This document shows, piece by piece, positions 43,367 through 51,890 of a DNA stretch of 64,000 nt. A model generated the notes under the pieces. It was given only the letters and a program-made list of their open reading frames with translations, was not told the origin of the DNA and ran no database searches. This DNA comes from Janthinobacterium sp051380735 (lineage in GTDB: Bacteria; Pseudomonadota; Gammaproteobacteria; Burkholderiales; Burkholderiaceae_D). Both the position numbers and the translations under genes were made by a program. How positions within the stretch are numbered: position 1 is the stretch's first letter; each line of letters opens with the position of its first letter. The stretch covers positions 112,788 through 176,787 of the forward strand of contig NZ_JBNYXQ010000010.1 of NCBI RefSeq assembly GCF_051380735.1, read 5' to 3'.

Positions 43367-44894
43367 ATTCCTCGCGGCGCAGGTGAGGGAACAGCAGCAC
43401 GTCACGGATATTGGGCGAATCCGTGATGATCATCATCAGGCGATCGATGCCAATGCCGCAGCCGCCGGCTGGCGGCATGCCGTATTCCAGCGCACGGATA
43501 TAGTCGGCGTCGTAGAACATCGCCTCTTCGTCGCCGGCATCCTTGGCGGCCACTTGGGCCAGGAAGCGCGCCGACTGGTCTTCGGCGTCGTTCAGCTCGG
43601 AAAAACCATTGGCGATTTCGCGGCCGACCATGAACAATTCGAAACGCTCGGTAATGCCGGCCACCGTGTCGGAGGCGCGCGCCAGTGGCGACACTTCAAC
43701 CGGGTAATCGATGATGTACGTCGGCTCCCACAGCTGGGCTTCCGCCGTTTCTTCGAACAGCGCCAATTGCAGTGCACCCAGGCCGGCGGTGGCGAACGGT
43801 TTGACGCCGAATTTCTTCAGTTCTTCCTTGATAAAGGCGGCGTCGTTCAGCTGCTGCGTCGTGTAGTGCGGCGCATACTTGTTGATGGCGCCGACGATGG
43901 TCAGGCGGTGGAACGGTTTTGCCAGGTCCAGTTCGCGCCCGCCGTAAGTCAGGGTGGCGGTGCCGTGGGCGTCGATGGCGGCCTGGCGGATGACCGCTTC
44001 GGTAAAGTCCATCAGCCATTTGTAGTCGGTGTAGGCCGCGTAGAATTCCATCATCGTGAATTCAGGATTGTGACGGATCGACACGCCTTCGTTGCGGAAG
44101 TTGCGGTTGATCTCGAACACGCGGTCAAAGCCGCCCACCACCAGGCGTTTCAGGTACAGCTCGGGTGCGATGCGCAGGTACATTTCCATGTCCAGCGCAT
44201 TGTGGTGCGTGACAAACGGTTTTGCCGCAGCGCCGCCAGGTATCGTGTGCAGCATCGGCGTTTCCACTTCCATGAACTCGTTCTTCTCCATGAAGCGGCG
44301 GATCGACGAGATGGCCGCGGTACGGGCCTTGAAGGTGCGGCGCGTCTCTTCGTTCATGATCAGGTCGACGTAGCGCTGGCGATATTTCGTTTCCTGGTCG
44401 GCCAGGCCGTGGAATTTGTCCGGGAGCGGGCGCAGCGACTTGGTGATCAGGCGCAGTTGCGTGACCTTGATGGTCAGCTCGTCGGTCTTGGTCTTGAACA
44501 GGGTGCCCGTCACGCCCAGGATATCGCCCAGGTCATAGTGGTGCAGGGCGGCCATGGCTGCTTCGCCGGTCAGGTCCAGCGTGGCGTAGATCTGGATGCG
44601 GCCGTCGGCCTTCGCGCCCGAGGCGTCCTGCAGGGTGGCGAACGCGGCTTTCTTGCCCGCTTCGCGTTTGAGCATCATGCGCCCGGCCAGCACCACGCTA
44701 ACAGGTTCGGCTTCCAGCTCTTCGCGCGTCTTGCTGCCGTATTGCGCGTGCAGATCGGCCGCCTTGTTTTCAGGGCGGAAATCGTTCGGGAAGGCGATGC
44801 CTTGTTCGCGCAGGGCGGCCAGCTTGACGCGGCGCTCGGCGATGATCTTGTTTTCATCGGGGGCGGCGGCTTGTTCTTGGATGTCCGTGGTCAT
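43365..44894 (-). CDS. lysS: Lysyl-tRNA synthetase, class II
   Basis: 509 residues from ATG 44894 (MTTDIQEQAAAPDENKIIAERR). The N-terminal OB fold (about 60-160) binds the anticodon. The catalytic core has motif 2 FEINRNFRNEGVSIRHNPEFTMMEFYAAYTDY and motif 3 GCGIGIDRLMMIITDSPNIRDVLLFP. The lysine-pocket sequence ETAEAQLWEPTYIIDYPVEVSPLAR is also present. It charges tRNA-Lys. Last gene of the prfB-HAD-lysS operon, 22 bp after the HAD stop. prfB-lysS is the classical order; the HAD gene between is less usual. Confidence 0.97.
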   Translation of the reverse strand: MTTDIQEQAAAPDENKIIAERRVKLAALREQGIAFPNDFRPENKAADLHAQYGSKTREELEAEPVSVVLAGRMMLKREAGKKAAFATLQDASGAKADGRIQIYATLDLTGEAAMAALHHYDLGDILGVTGTLFKTKTDELTIKVTQLRLITKSLRPLPDKFHGLADQETKYRQRYVDLIMNEETRRTFKARTAAISSIRRFMEKNEFMEVETPMLHTIPGGAAAKPFVTHHNALDMEMYLRIAPELYLKRLVVGGFDRVFEINRNFRNEGVSIRHNPEFTMMEFYAAYTDYKWLMDFTEAVIRQAAIDAHGTATLTYGGRELDLAKPFHRLTIVGAINKYAPHYTTQQLNDAAFIKEELKKFGVKPFATAGLGALQLALFEETAEAQLWEPTYIIDYPVEVSPLARASDTVAGITERFELFMVGREIANGFSELNDAEDQSARFLAQVAAKDAGDEEAMFYDADYIRALEYGMPPAGGCGIGIDRLMMIITDSPNIRDVLLFPHLRREE

Positions 44895-44916
44895 GATTGT
44901 GGTCTGTTCTTGTTGA

Positions 44917-45597
44917 TTAAATGGGGTTGGCCATGGCCGGCGTGCTGGCAAACAATGCGTCGAGATCGAGTTCGGAAAAATCGGCGGCGATGCAGATCAC
45001 ATTGTCGAATTCGGCAAATGCCGAGGCGGGCAGGGTGGTGGTCAGGACCACCGCGCGCATGCCGGCGCGGCGCGCCGCTTCCACGCCCAGCGGCGCGTCT
45101 TCGAAGACGATGCAGTCGGCCGGCAGTACGCCAACTTTTTCTGCGCCGGCCAGGAAGACGTCCGGGTTCGGCTTGCCGCGCGCAACGTCGCCGGCACCGA
45201 CGATGGCGTCGAACTTGCTGCGCAAGTTGAGGCCATCGAGCGTGAAGACGATGTTTTCATTGGGCGCGGCAGTACCCACCACCAGCTTGACGCCGGCAGC
45301 GGCGGCCCTGGCGATCAGCGCGTCGAAGCCCGGCACGGTGGCCAGGTGCGGTGCATACAGTTCGCGGTACAGTGCTTCCTTCTCGGCGTTCAGGGTGACA
45401 TGGTCGACATCTTCGCCCAGGTAGCTGCGCATGATTTCATGGCCCTGGCGTCCTGCCGTGTCGAGGAAAAACGCATCCGGGTCGATCACAAGGCCGCGGC
45501 GCCGGAAAAACTCCAGCCACGACTTGGTGTGGAAGGCCATGTTGTCGACGATGGTGCCGTCCATGTCAAAGATCAATGCACGCTGGGAATTGGTCAT
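44917..45597 (-). CDS. HAD-family phosphatase / phosphoglucomutase-like
   Basis: 226 residues from ATG 45597 (MTNSQRALIFDMDGTIVDN). The nucleophile is in FDMDGT (DxDGT). A helical cap follows (FHTKSWLEFFRRRGLVIDPDAFF), then VVGTAAPNENIVFTLDGLNL and the acidic motif VFEDAPLGVEAARRAGM. It belongs to the beta-phosphoglucomutase/phosphonatase subgroup. The substrate is likely a sugar phosphate, but it is not identifiable. It starts 15 bp after prfB and ends 22 bp before lysS, so it is co-transcribed with both. Confidence 0.88.
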   Translation of the reverse strand: MTNSQRALIFDMDGTIVDNMAFHTKSWLEFFRRRGLVIDPDAFFLDTAGRQGHEIMRSYLGEDVDHVTLNAEKEALYRELYAPHLATVPGFDALIARAAAAGVKLVVGTAAPNENIVFTLDGLNLRSKFDAIVGAGDVARGKPNPDVFLAGAEKVGVLPADCIVFEDAPLGVEAARRAGMRAVVLTTTLPASAFAEFDNVICIAADFSELDLDALFASTPAMANPI

Positions 45598-45612
45598 CTG
45601 TGAAGTCAACTT

Positions 45613-46717
45613 TTATACGCCTTGTTTCAGGGAAGCGGAAATAAACTCGTCGATGTCGCCATCGAGCACGCCCTTGGTGTTGCCGGTCTCAAAACCCGTG
45701 CGCAAGTCCTTGATGCGGGACTGGTCCAGCACGTAGGAACGGATCTGGTGGCCCCAGCCCACGTCGGTCTTCGAGTCTTCCAGCTTTTGCTGCTCGCTCA
45801 TGCGCTTGCGCAGTTCGTGTTCGTACAGCTTGGCTTTCAGCATTTCCATCGCTTCGGCGCGGTTGCGGTGCTGCGAACGGTCGTTCTGGCACTGCACCAC
45901 GATGCCGGTCGGCGCGTGCGTCATGCGCACTGCGGAGTCGGTTTTATTGATGTGCTGACCACCGGCACCCGAGGCGCGGTAGGTATCGACGCGGATATCG
46001 GCCGGGTTGACGTCGATCTCGATCGAGTCATCGACTTCCGGGTACACGAACAGCGAAGTGAACGAGGTATGGCGGCCATTGGCCGAATCGAACGGGGACT
46101 TGCGTACCAGGCGGTGTACGCCGGTTTCCGTGCGCAGGAAGCCATAGGCGTGATCGCCCTCGACTTTCAGCGTGGCGGTCTTGATGCCGGCCACTTCGCC
46201 GTCGGATTGTTCAAGGATCTCAACCTTGAAGCCCTTGCGTTCGCAATAGCGCAGGTACTGGCGCAGCAGCATCGAGGCCCAGTCCTGGGCTTCGGTACCG
46301 CCGGCACCGGCCTGGATGTCGATGAAGCAGTTGTTCGGGTCCATCGGATTGTTGAACATCCGGCGGAACTCCATGCTTTCGATGACCTTCCGGATTTCTT
46401 CCACGTCGACTTCGATCGCTTCGAGCGTCTCGTCGTCGCCTTCTTCGCGCGCCATGGCGAACAGGTCCTTGGTATCGCTCAGGTCGGCGTCCGCCTTGGT
46501 CAGGGTAAAGACGATCGCTTCAAGGGCCTTCTTCTCTTTACCGAGATCCTGGGCGCGCTTGGGATCGTTCCAGACGGTAGGGTCTTCCAGTTCTTCGTTG
46601 ACTTGCTCTAGTTTCTCCGACTTGACAGTGAAGTCAAAGATACCTCCGAAGTTCGGCTTCGCGGACAGTCAGGTCAGCGAGCAGGGCGGAGATGATATTG
46701 ATGCGTTCGGCTTCCAT
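45613..46717 (-). CDS. prfB: Peptide chain release factor 2, expressed by programmed +1 frameshift
   Basis: ATG 46717 opens a 27-codon frame (MEAERINIISALLADLTVRE...) that ends in an in-frame TGA at 46636-46634. Skipping one base after CTT joins it to the main frame, giving 367 residues (E. coli RF2: 365). The main frame has GGTEAQDWASMLLRQYLRYCERKG, the SPF tripeptide (RKSPFDSANGRHTSF) that reads UGA/UAA, and the catalytic GGQ in GAGGQHINKTDSAVR. RF2 releases peptides at UGA and UAA and controls its own level through the frameshift. First gene of the prfB-HAD-lysS operon. Confidence 0.97.
46633..46648 (-). promoter_or_regulatory. RF2 programmed +1 frameshift signal
   Basis: Read on the minus strand: CGGAGGTATCTTTGAC. 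The internal Shine-Dalgarno-like GGAGG lies just upstream of the slippery CTT-TGA-C. This is the standard RF2 autoregulatory site, apart from GGAGG replacing the usual AGGGGG. Confidence 0.95.
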
Positions 46718-46752
46718 GATTTTGGTCTTTTAGTAGTGTAATCAAACCTCAC

Positions 46753-46758
46753 ATTATA
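46753..46758 (-). promoter_or_regulatory. Probable -10 element of the prfB operon
   Basis: TATAAT on the minus strand, 36 bp upstream of the prfB start, preceded by GCG. A good -35 at usual spacing was not found, so the promoter may be weak or activated. Confidence 0.45.
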
Positions 46759-46850
46759 CGCTACAGCGCACACAAGCCGGGCTTCACGTGGCGGTACGCA
46801 GGAATTAATCGTGCGTAATCAAGCCGATGCTGGTTACGCGATCGATACGT

Positions 46851-46912
46851 GGGAAAGTGCGGGAAAGTGCGGGAAAGTGTGCAGATATGTGGCGGTGCGC
46901 AGATATGTGGCG
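46851..46912. repeat. Short tandem repeats upstream of prfB
   Basis: Three copies of a 10-bp unit GGGAAAGTGC (46851-46860, 46861-46870, and 46871-46880 with the last base T) are followed directly by two copies of GCAGATATGTGGCG (46881-46894 and 46899-46912) spaced by 4 bp. They fill part of the 349-bp gap (46718-47066) between prfB and the next gene. Frames that cross the repeats have no protein character, and nothing else is recognised in the gap. Confidence 0.85.
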
Positions 46913-47066
46913 TTTACATGCAAGGCAGGTAATATTTTGCCCGATGCGCGAAGCAGCTGGGCAATCAGGACAATGCGACAGAACTGCCTTGCCACGATGG
47001 CAGGCATGCTGTGCAAGCTTCAGATGGTTTCTTTGGTCGCCAGTATCATCACATGCTCCTTGAGGA

Positions 47067-47609
47067 TTACTCCTTGATGATCACCAATGTATACCCCTGT
47101 CCGGGCAAAAGCAATTTGCCCGGCACGGCCAGTACCCAGCGCAGATAGCCGTCGGTATCGGCGACCGGATCGTCATTGGCCATTTCGATGCTGTCATTGA
47201 TAAAACGTATGTGATAACCGTCGCTGATGCGCGTCTTGATCACCGCGCCATTGATGAAACGCGTGAGGGTGGCGTTGATGAATGGTTCGCTGTGCATATT
47301 CTGCTCGCTCCTGAATGCCCGTTCCAGGCGCGCGCTGCCGGTATGGGGATTGATGTGCTCGGTCAGGTCCAGCGTCAATTTCATGCTGCGTGGACTATGG
47401 GGCACTACCTGGAAGTCATACGTGGCAAAGGTTTTGTCATTGATGCGCAGCCAAAGCAGTTTGGTGGGCCCATCGCCTTCGATGGTCTGGACGAATACCG
47501 GCTGTTTGCGCTTGGGCGCGAGCAAAATGTCGGCTTTCAGGGTATTGCTCACGCTGCCCTCGCCGTCTGCCTGGACTTCGATATCGATGAACTTTCGATA
47601 GAGATCCAT
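47067..47609 (-). CDS. Hypothetical protein, 180 residues
   Basis: Starts MDLYRKFIDIEVQADGEG at ATG 47609 (a second ATG at 47612 is adjacent); AGGAAGG is well placed upstream. It looks soluble and beta-rich, with repeated strand-turn patterns (KADILLAPKRKQPVFVQ, KLTLDLTEHINPHTG, ATLTRFINGAVIKTRISDGYHIRFI). It contains no signal peptide. No family was recognised. It is divergent from cpdB, whose ATG is 120 bp away. Codon use resembles its neighbours. Confidence 0.7.
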   Translation of the reverse strand: MDLYRKFIDIEVQADGEGSVSNTLKADILLAPKRKQPVFVQTIEGDGPTKLLWLRINDKTFATYDFQVVPHSPRSMKLTLDLTEHINPHTGSARLERAFRSEQNMHSEPFINATLTRFINGAVIKTRISDGYHIRFINDSIEMANDDPVADTDGYLRWVLAVPGKLLLPGQGYTLVIIKE

Positions 47610-47728
47610 CATCAACCTTCCTGTGGTGTGCCGGTTCGCCGTGCTGGGGGTCAACAGCTGGGGTGCGTCGATTGTCTGCAAGGGGAGCGGCGCGTATGAT
47701 AGCCAGTTTTACCTATTCTGCCCCTGCC

Positions 47729-49741
47729 ATGTCGACTGCCTTGCGCCTGCTCATACTCCCGATCGCACCCGTCCTGCTGGCAGCCTGCAGCACCTTGCCT
47801 GCTGCCACCCCGGCCGGCAGCACCGCTACCCTGGCGTTGCTGGAAACGACGGACTTGCACGCCAATGTGCTCAGCTATGATTATTACAAGCTGCAGGCCG
47901 AGCCCTCGATCGGCCTGGAACGCACGGCGGCCCGGATCGCGCAGGCACGTACGGAGTTCCCGAACAACCTGCTGTTCGACAATGGCGATACCATCCAGGG
48001 CACGGCGCTGGCCGATTACCAGGCGCTGGTCAAACCGCTGGCCTGCGACGAGACCCTGGCCATTTACAAGGCCATGAATTTGCTGAAGGTCGATGGCGGC
48101 GGCATCGGCAACCACGAGTTCAATTACGGCCTGGCTTACCTGAGCCAGGTGACAGGCAACCGCTTCGACGTCGACAGCGTCGATGCGGCCAAACCGCGCT
48201 GCGCAGGGCCGCAGTTTCCCCAAGTGCTGGCCAATGTCTACAGCGTGAAAAGCGGCAAGCCGCTGTTCGCGCCGTACCACATCATCGACAAGCAGATCAC
48301 GGCCGTGGGCGCCGATGGCAAAGCCATCACCAGCACCGTAAAGGTCGGCATCATCAGCTTTGCGCCGCCCACCATCATGTCGTGGGACAAGCGCTGGCTG
48401 GAAGGGCGCGTGTATACCCAAGGCGTGCGCGAGACGGCGGAAAAATTCATCCCGGAAATGCGCGCCAGGGGTGCCGAGCTGGTGGTGGCGATTTCGCACG
48501 GTGGCCTGGACAACAGTCCTTACTCGCCGACCATGGAAAACGGCAATTATTACCTGTCGCAAGTGCCGGGCGTGGACGCCATGCTGATCGGCCATTCGCA
48601 CCAGCTGTTCCCGAACGCGACCAGCAGCGTGCCGCAATTTAACTTGCCTGGTGTCGACAAGGTCAAAGGCCTGGTCAATGGCGTGCCGACCGTGATGGCC
48701 AATCTGTGGGGCAAGCACCTGGGCGTAATCGGCCTGCGCCTGCGCCATGACGGCAAGCAATGGGTGATCGACAAGTCGCAAACGACGGTCGAAGCGCGCG
48801 GCATCCAGAACGCCGACAAGAGTTACGTCCAGGCCGATCCGGCAATCGCCAGGCTGGTTGCCGCCGAACATGCGGCCACCATCGCCTATGTGCAAACGCC
48901 AGTCGGCTCGACGGACTTCCGCATGTCGACCTATTTTGCCGACGTGGGCGATATCAGCGCCATCGAAGTGGTGAATCAGGCCCAGGCCGGCTACCTGGCC
49001 GCCTATGTCAAAGCCAATTTGCCGCAGTATGCCAACTTGCCGGTGCTGTCGATGTCGTCGCCATTCAAGAGCGGCTCGGCCGGCGTCACCGATTACACCG
49101 ATGTCAAAGCCGGCAATGTGGCGCTTAACAATGCAGCCGACCTGTACCTGTATCCGAACGCGCTGTACGGCGTCAAGATGACGGGCGCGCAACTGAAGGA
49201 CTGGCTGGAACACTCGGCCCGGCGTTTCAATACCATAGACCCGGACAAGACGGCGCCGCAGGAGCTGATCAATACAGCCCACCCCAGCTACAATTTCGAC
49301 ACCATCACCAGCAAGGACGTCGGCTACGAGATCGACGTGACGCAGCCGCCCGGCCAGCGCATCAAGAGCTTGAGCTACCAGGGCAAACCGGTGGACATGC
49401 AGCAGGAATTTTTGATTGCTACCAATAACTACCGCGCCAGCGGCGGCGGCAATTTCCCTGGCCTGGACGGCAGCAAAACGGTGCTGGCCTCGCCCGATAA
49501 CAACCGCGACTTGCTGATCGCCTATGTCACGCAAGAAAAAAACCTGACGCGCGCGAAAAACGGCGCTGCGCGCAGCTGGCGCTTTGCCAGGGTCGCCACC
49601 CGGGGCCCGGTAGTGTTCCATACGGCGCCGAAGGTGCTTGAGCTGGCGAAGGCGGCCGGCATCGACAATGTGACCCTGTTGCAAGCCGATGATGGCACCG
49701 GCAAGGGCTTTGCGCTGTACCAGCTCGACCTGTCGAAGTGA
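47729..49741 (+). CDS. cpdB: 2',3'-cyclic-nucleotide 2'-phosphodiesterase/3'-nucleotidase
   Basis: 670 residues from ATG 47729. The signal peptide ends in LLAACS, a lipobox, so the protein is probably a lipoprotein. The metallophosphatase domain has LLETTDLHANVLSYDYYK, LLFDNGDTIQGTALADY, GIGNHEFNYGLAYL, VVAISHGGLD and MLIGHSHQLFPN. The C-terminal 5'-nucleotidase domain has TNNYRASGGGNFPGL. It removes 2'-phosphate from cyclic nucleotides, then 3'-phosphate, in salvage of RNA breakdown products. E. coli CpdB is a soluble periplasmic enzyme; here anchoring differs. The stop overlaps the next gene's GTG. Confidence 0.93.
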   Translation: MSTALRLLILPIAPVLLAACSTLPAATPAGSTATLALLETTDLHANVLSYDYYKLQAEPSIGLERTAARIAQARTEFPNNLLFDNGDTIQGTALADYQALVKPLACDETLAIYKAMNLLKVDGGGIGNHEFNYGLAYLSQVTGNRFDVDSVDAAKPRCAGPQFPQVLANVYSVKSGKPLFAPYHIIDKQITAVGADGKAITSTVKVGIISFAPPTIMSWDKRWLEGRVYTQGVRETAEKFIPEMRARGAELVVAISHGGLDNSPYSPTMENGNYYLSQVPGVDAMLIGHSHQLFPNATSSVPQFNLPGVDKVKGLVNGVPTVMANLWGKHLGVIGLRLRHDGKQWVIDKSQTTVEARGIQNADKSYVQADPAIARLVAAEHAATIAYVQTPVGSTDFRMSTYFADVGDISAIEVVNQAQAGYLAAYVKANLPQYANLPVLSMSSPFKSGSAGVTDYTDVKAGNVALNNAADLYLYPNALYGVKMTGAQLKDWLEHSARRFNTIDPDKTAPQELINTAHPSYNFDTITSKDVGYEIDVTQPPGQRIKSLSYQGKPVDMQQEFLIATNNYRASGGGNFPGLDGSKTVLASPDNNRDLLIAYVTQEKNLTRAKNGAARSWRFARVATRGPVVFHTAPKVLELAKAAGIDNVTLLQADDGTGKGFALYQLDLSK

Positions 49742-50238
49742 GCTTCAAGGCTGTTCTGGTCGCCTTGATGCTGATCGCCGCTCCCATGGCTGACGCCCTG
49801 GATGCGGCTGCGCAAGTGGACCAGGCCAAGGCCCTGATGCGCTCGGGCGAGGCGGGTGGTCCACAGGCGCGAGTACTGTTCGAACAGGCCGCTGGCGAGG
49901 GTAGCGGCGCAGCGGCCTATTATCTGGGGCTGATGCTCAAGAATGGCATGGGTGGCGAACAGGACAGCACTGCCGCCTTGCGCTGGCTGGAACTGGCAGG
50001 GGAGCGCCAGGTGGCGCCGGCCATGTTTATCGCGGCCAACATGCTTGCCAGCAGCGATCCAGCCAGGGCGCGCCAGTGGCTCGACGCCGCCTGCGCGCTG
50101 GAATACCCGGAAGCCCTGATGCAAAAAGCCATCGCCTTGCAGGAAGGAACGATGGCTTATGCGCCGGACCAGAAACAGTCGGCCTTGTATTTCAGGATGG
50201 CGGAACACGCGATGGGGCACCGCCAGCCGGAGCCGTAA
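49738..50238 (+). CDS. Periplasmic Sel1/TPR-type repeat protein
   Basis: 166 residues from GTG 49738, overlapping the cpdB stop (GTGA), so translated with it. A signal peptide (MSFKAVLVALMLIAAPMADA) precedes Sel1-like repeats: QARVLFEQAAGEGSGAAAYYLGLMLKNGMGGEQDSTAALRWLELAG, then AMFIAANMLASSDPARARQWLDAA and SALYFRMAEHAMGH. Such repeats mediate protein contacts. It probably works with the CpdB lipoprotein in the periplasm, though this is only from position. Its stop touches that of the convergent gene. Confidence 0.8.
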   Translation: MSFKAVLVALMLIAAPMADALDAAAQVDQAKALMRSGEAGGPQARVLFEQAAGEGSGAAAYYLGLMLKNGMGGEQDSTAALRWLELAGERQVAPAMFIAANMLASSDPARARQWLDAACALEYPEALMQKAIALQEGTMAYAPDQKQSALYFRMAEHAMGHRQPEP

Positions 50239-50655
50239 TCAGCTTGCCGGCTCGTCTTTCTTCGGCTTGCTGCGCAGGCCGGCGGCCGCTTCCACCAGCG
50301 CTACCGGGTCGCGCGACAAGATCGCCGCGCCGAGGTCGACCAGCTTGGCTGCCGTGTCGATGCCAGCCTTGATATCGGTGATGCGCTTGAGCCTGGCCTT
50401 GCCCTTGGCTATCGCCTGTTCCAGCTCGCGGCTTGCCTGCCGCGCGTCTTCGGTGATCAGATAAATGCCATAGGCGCGAAACAGCGACACCAGCATGTCC
50501 AGGTGGTCTTCATGTTTTTCCAGCAGCACCTGCTCTTCCTCGGACAGGCTGGCGCGCTGGTGGATACGCAATTCCAGTATCAGGCTCGAGGCCTGGGCCA
50601 GACTGTCGGCGATGGCGTAGGTTTCTTCTTTCGTCAGTGCATGGGGCGTGGCCAT
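50239..50655 (-). CDS. Hypothetical helical protein, 138 residues
   Basis: From ATG 50655, with GGAGAA upstream. Strongly helical and charged (SLAQASSLILELRIHQRASLSEEEQVLLEKHEDHLDMLVSLFRAYG; SRELEQAIAKGKARLKRITDI), with a mildly hydrophobic stretch near 103-120. No signal peptide. It follows the lipoprotein gene by 15 bp, so the two form a small operon. No family was recognised. Confidence 0.7.
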   Translation of the reverse strand: MATPHALTKEETYAIADSLAQASSLILELRIHQRASLSEEEQVLLEKHEDHLDMLVSLFRAYGIYLITEDARQASRELEQAIAKGKARLKRITDIKAGIDTAAKLVDLGAAILSRDPVALVEAAAGLRSKPKKDEPAS

Positions 50656-50670
50656 AAGGTTCTCCGGTTA

Positions 50671-51579
50671 TTACCAGCGCGAGGGTGAGGGCAGGGCGGC
50701 CTGGCGTTCCAGCCTTGCCACGCGCTGCGCAAAGGTGTCGAGCTGTGCCTGCCATTGCGGATCCTGCGCATTCGCGAGGTGGGTGGCCAGTCCGGCCAGG
50801 CTTTGCTGCATGGCGTCGATCGCCTGCGCATAGGCGGTGGCGGATTCCTGCCGCTGGGCCAACTGCTTGCGTTCCTGATACAGATGGGTGCCGACATAGT
50901 TGGCGGCCAACGGTTCCGTGCCCGCCATGGCGCCGACGGCGCCGCGCAACTGGTCCACTTCACGCGCTTCCTCGCGCAGATTGGGCAGGTGGATGCGCAG
51001 CGCGTACTCCTTTAATGCATTGCTGGTGATGGTGATGGCCTCCTGGTGCGCCAGCAGCTCGCGCAGGCTGGCCTGTTGCATGCGCTGCGTCGCCAAGGTG
51101 CTCATGTATTGCGCCAGTTTCATCACCACCGACAGTTGGCTGGCGTCGAGCAGCGGCGCGCCTCCGCCTGGCTGTTCCAGCCCTTGCAGCGCATCGCCCA
51201 GTCCCTTGAACTGCTCCTTGTAAGAAGGCAGCTTGCCATCTGCCGTGTCCACCAGCACCTTGCCGTAGGCAACCAGCACGTCGTTGAGCGCCACCAGGCG
51301 CGGACTCATCTTTTCTTCCATGGCGCAGCGCTGGCGCGCCGCCTGTTCGCTGGCCTGCGCGTCAAAACGCGTGGCCATGATCAGTTGCCGGCGCATGGCC
51401 TTGGCGATGCAGCTGTCGGCCGCACCCGCCAGCATGGGGTGGGCCGCCGCAGACAGCTTTTGCGTCTGTTCGCCTACGCTGCGCACGGATGCCAGCTTGC
51501 TGGCGCAGCCGCTCAGGAACAAGACTGCCAGCAGGCCGATAAAGACCAGGCGGGACGAAAAAAAGGCGGGATGTCGCAT
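50671..51579 (-). CDS. Hypothetical lipoprotein, 302 residues
   Basis: From ATG 51579, with GGAGG five bases upstream. The signal peptide MRHPAFFSSRLVFIGLLAVLFLSGC ends in a lipobox (LSGC), so it is a lipoprotein. The body is almost all helical with long Ala/Gln/Glu/Leu-rich stretches (for example LVVALNDVLVAYGKVLVDTA-type and QSLAGLATHLANAQDPQWQAQLDTFAQRVARLERQ) that suggest coiled coils. It is followed by the 138-residue gene. Function unknown. Confidence 0.75.
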   Translation of the reverse strand: MRHPAFFSSRLVFIGLLAVLFLSGCASKLASVRSVGEQTQKLSAAAHPMLAGAADSCIAKAMRRQLIMATRFDAQASEQAARQRCAMEEKMSPRLVALNDVLVAYGKVLVDTADGKLPSYKEQFKGLGDALQGLEQPGGGAPLLDASQLSVVMKLAQYMSTLATQRMQQASLRELLAHQEAITITSNALKEYALRIHLPNLREEAREVDQLRGAVGAMAGTEPLAANYVGTHLYQERKQLAQRQESATAYAQAIDAMQQSLAGLATHLANAQDPQWQAQLDTFAQRVARLERQAALPSPSRW

Positions 51580-51782
51580 AAGGCCTCCAGGTGGAAAAAA
51601 CCTGCGCACGCGCGCTGGCATGGCCGACCTTAGCATAGCCGCGCGGCATCACTTTGCGCCAGATCAGTTCGTTTGAAGGGCTTGCCTATGCCAGTTTTGC
51701 TGCACAGATTCCTTACAAAATACTGACAGCGATTCTGGAAATATGTTGTTTTTGATATGCTGCGACGCGTCATATGTAGTTG

Positions 51783-51811
51783 TTGCTGGTGCCACATTAC
51801 TACCCTACAAT
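51783..51811 (+). promoter_or_regulatory. Sigma-70-like promoter of the liv operon
   Basis: TTGCTG (51783-51788) and TACAAT (51806-51811) are separated by 17 bp, 79 bp upstream of the livK start. The rest of the 311-bp gap (51580-51890) is AT-richer than its surroundings and holds a short ATATG...CATAT inverted repeat at about 51755-51778, but no gene. Confidence 0.6.
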
Positions 51812-51890
51812 GATTTATCGATGGGGCGGTTATCCAGCGTACGACTATAAGAATAAGTGGCTTAAAAACGTTGTATCAGAGGAGATGACA

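Noticed and set aside
43383..45230. A 615-codon plus-strand frame opposite lysS
   Set aside because: Antisense to lysS and the HAD gene; no plausible start signal and no motif.
46851..46880. CRISPR-like repeat array
   Set aside because: The units are 10 bp and directly adjacent, with no spacers and no cas genes in the window.
46811..47077. Small plus-strand frames (78-88 codons) over the tandem repeats
   Set aside because: They run through the repeats, have no ribosome site and no protein-like composition.
47651..49684. A 677-codon minus-strand frame opposite cpdB
   Set aside because: Antisense of cpdB; translation is low-complexity and carries no family signature.
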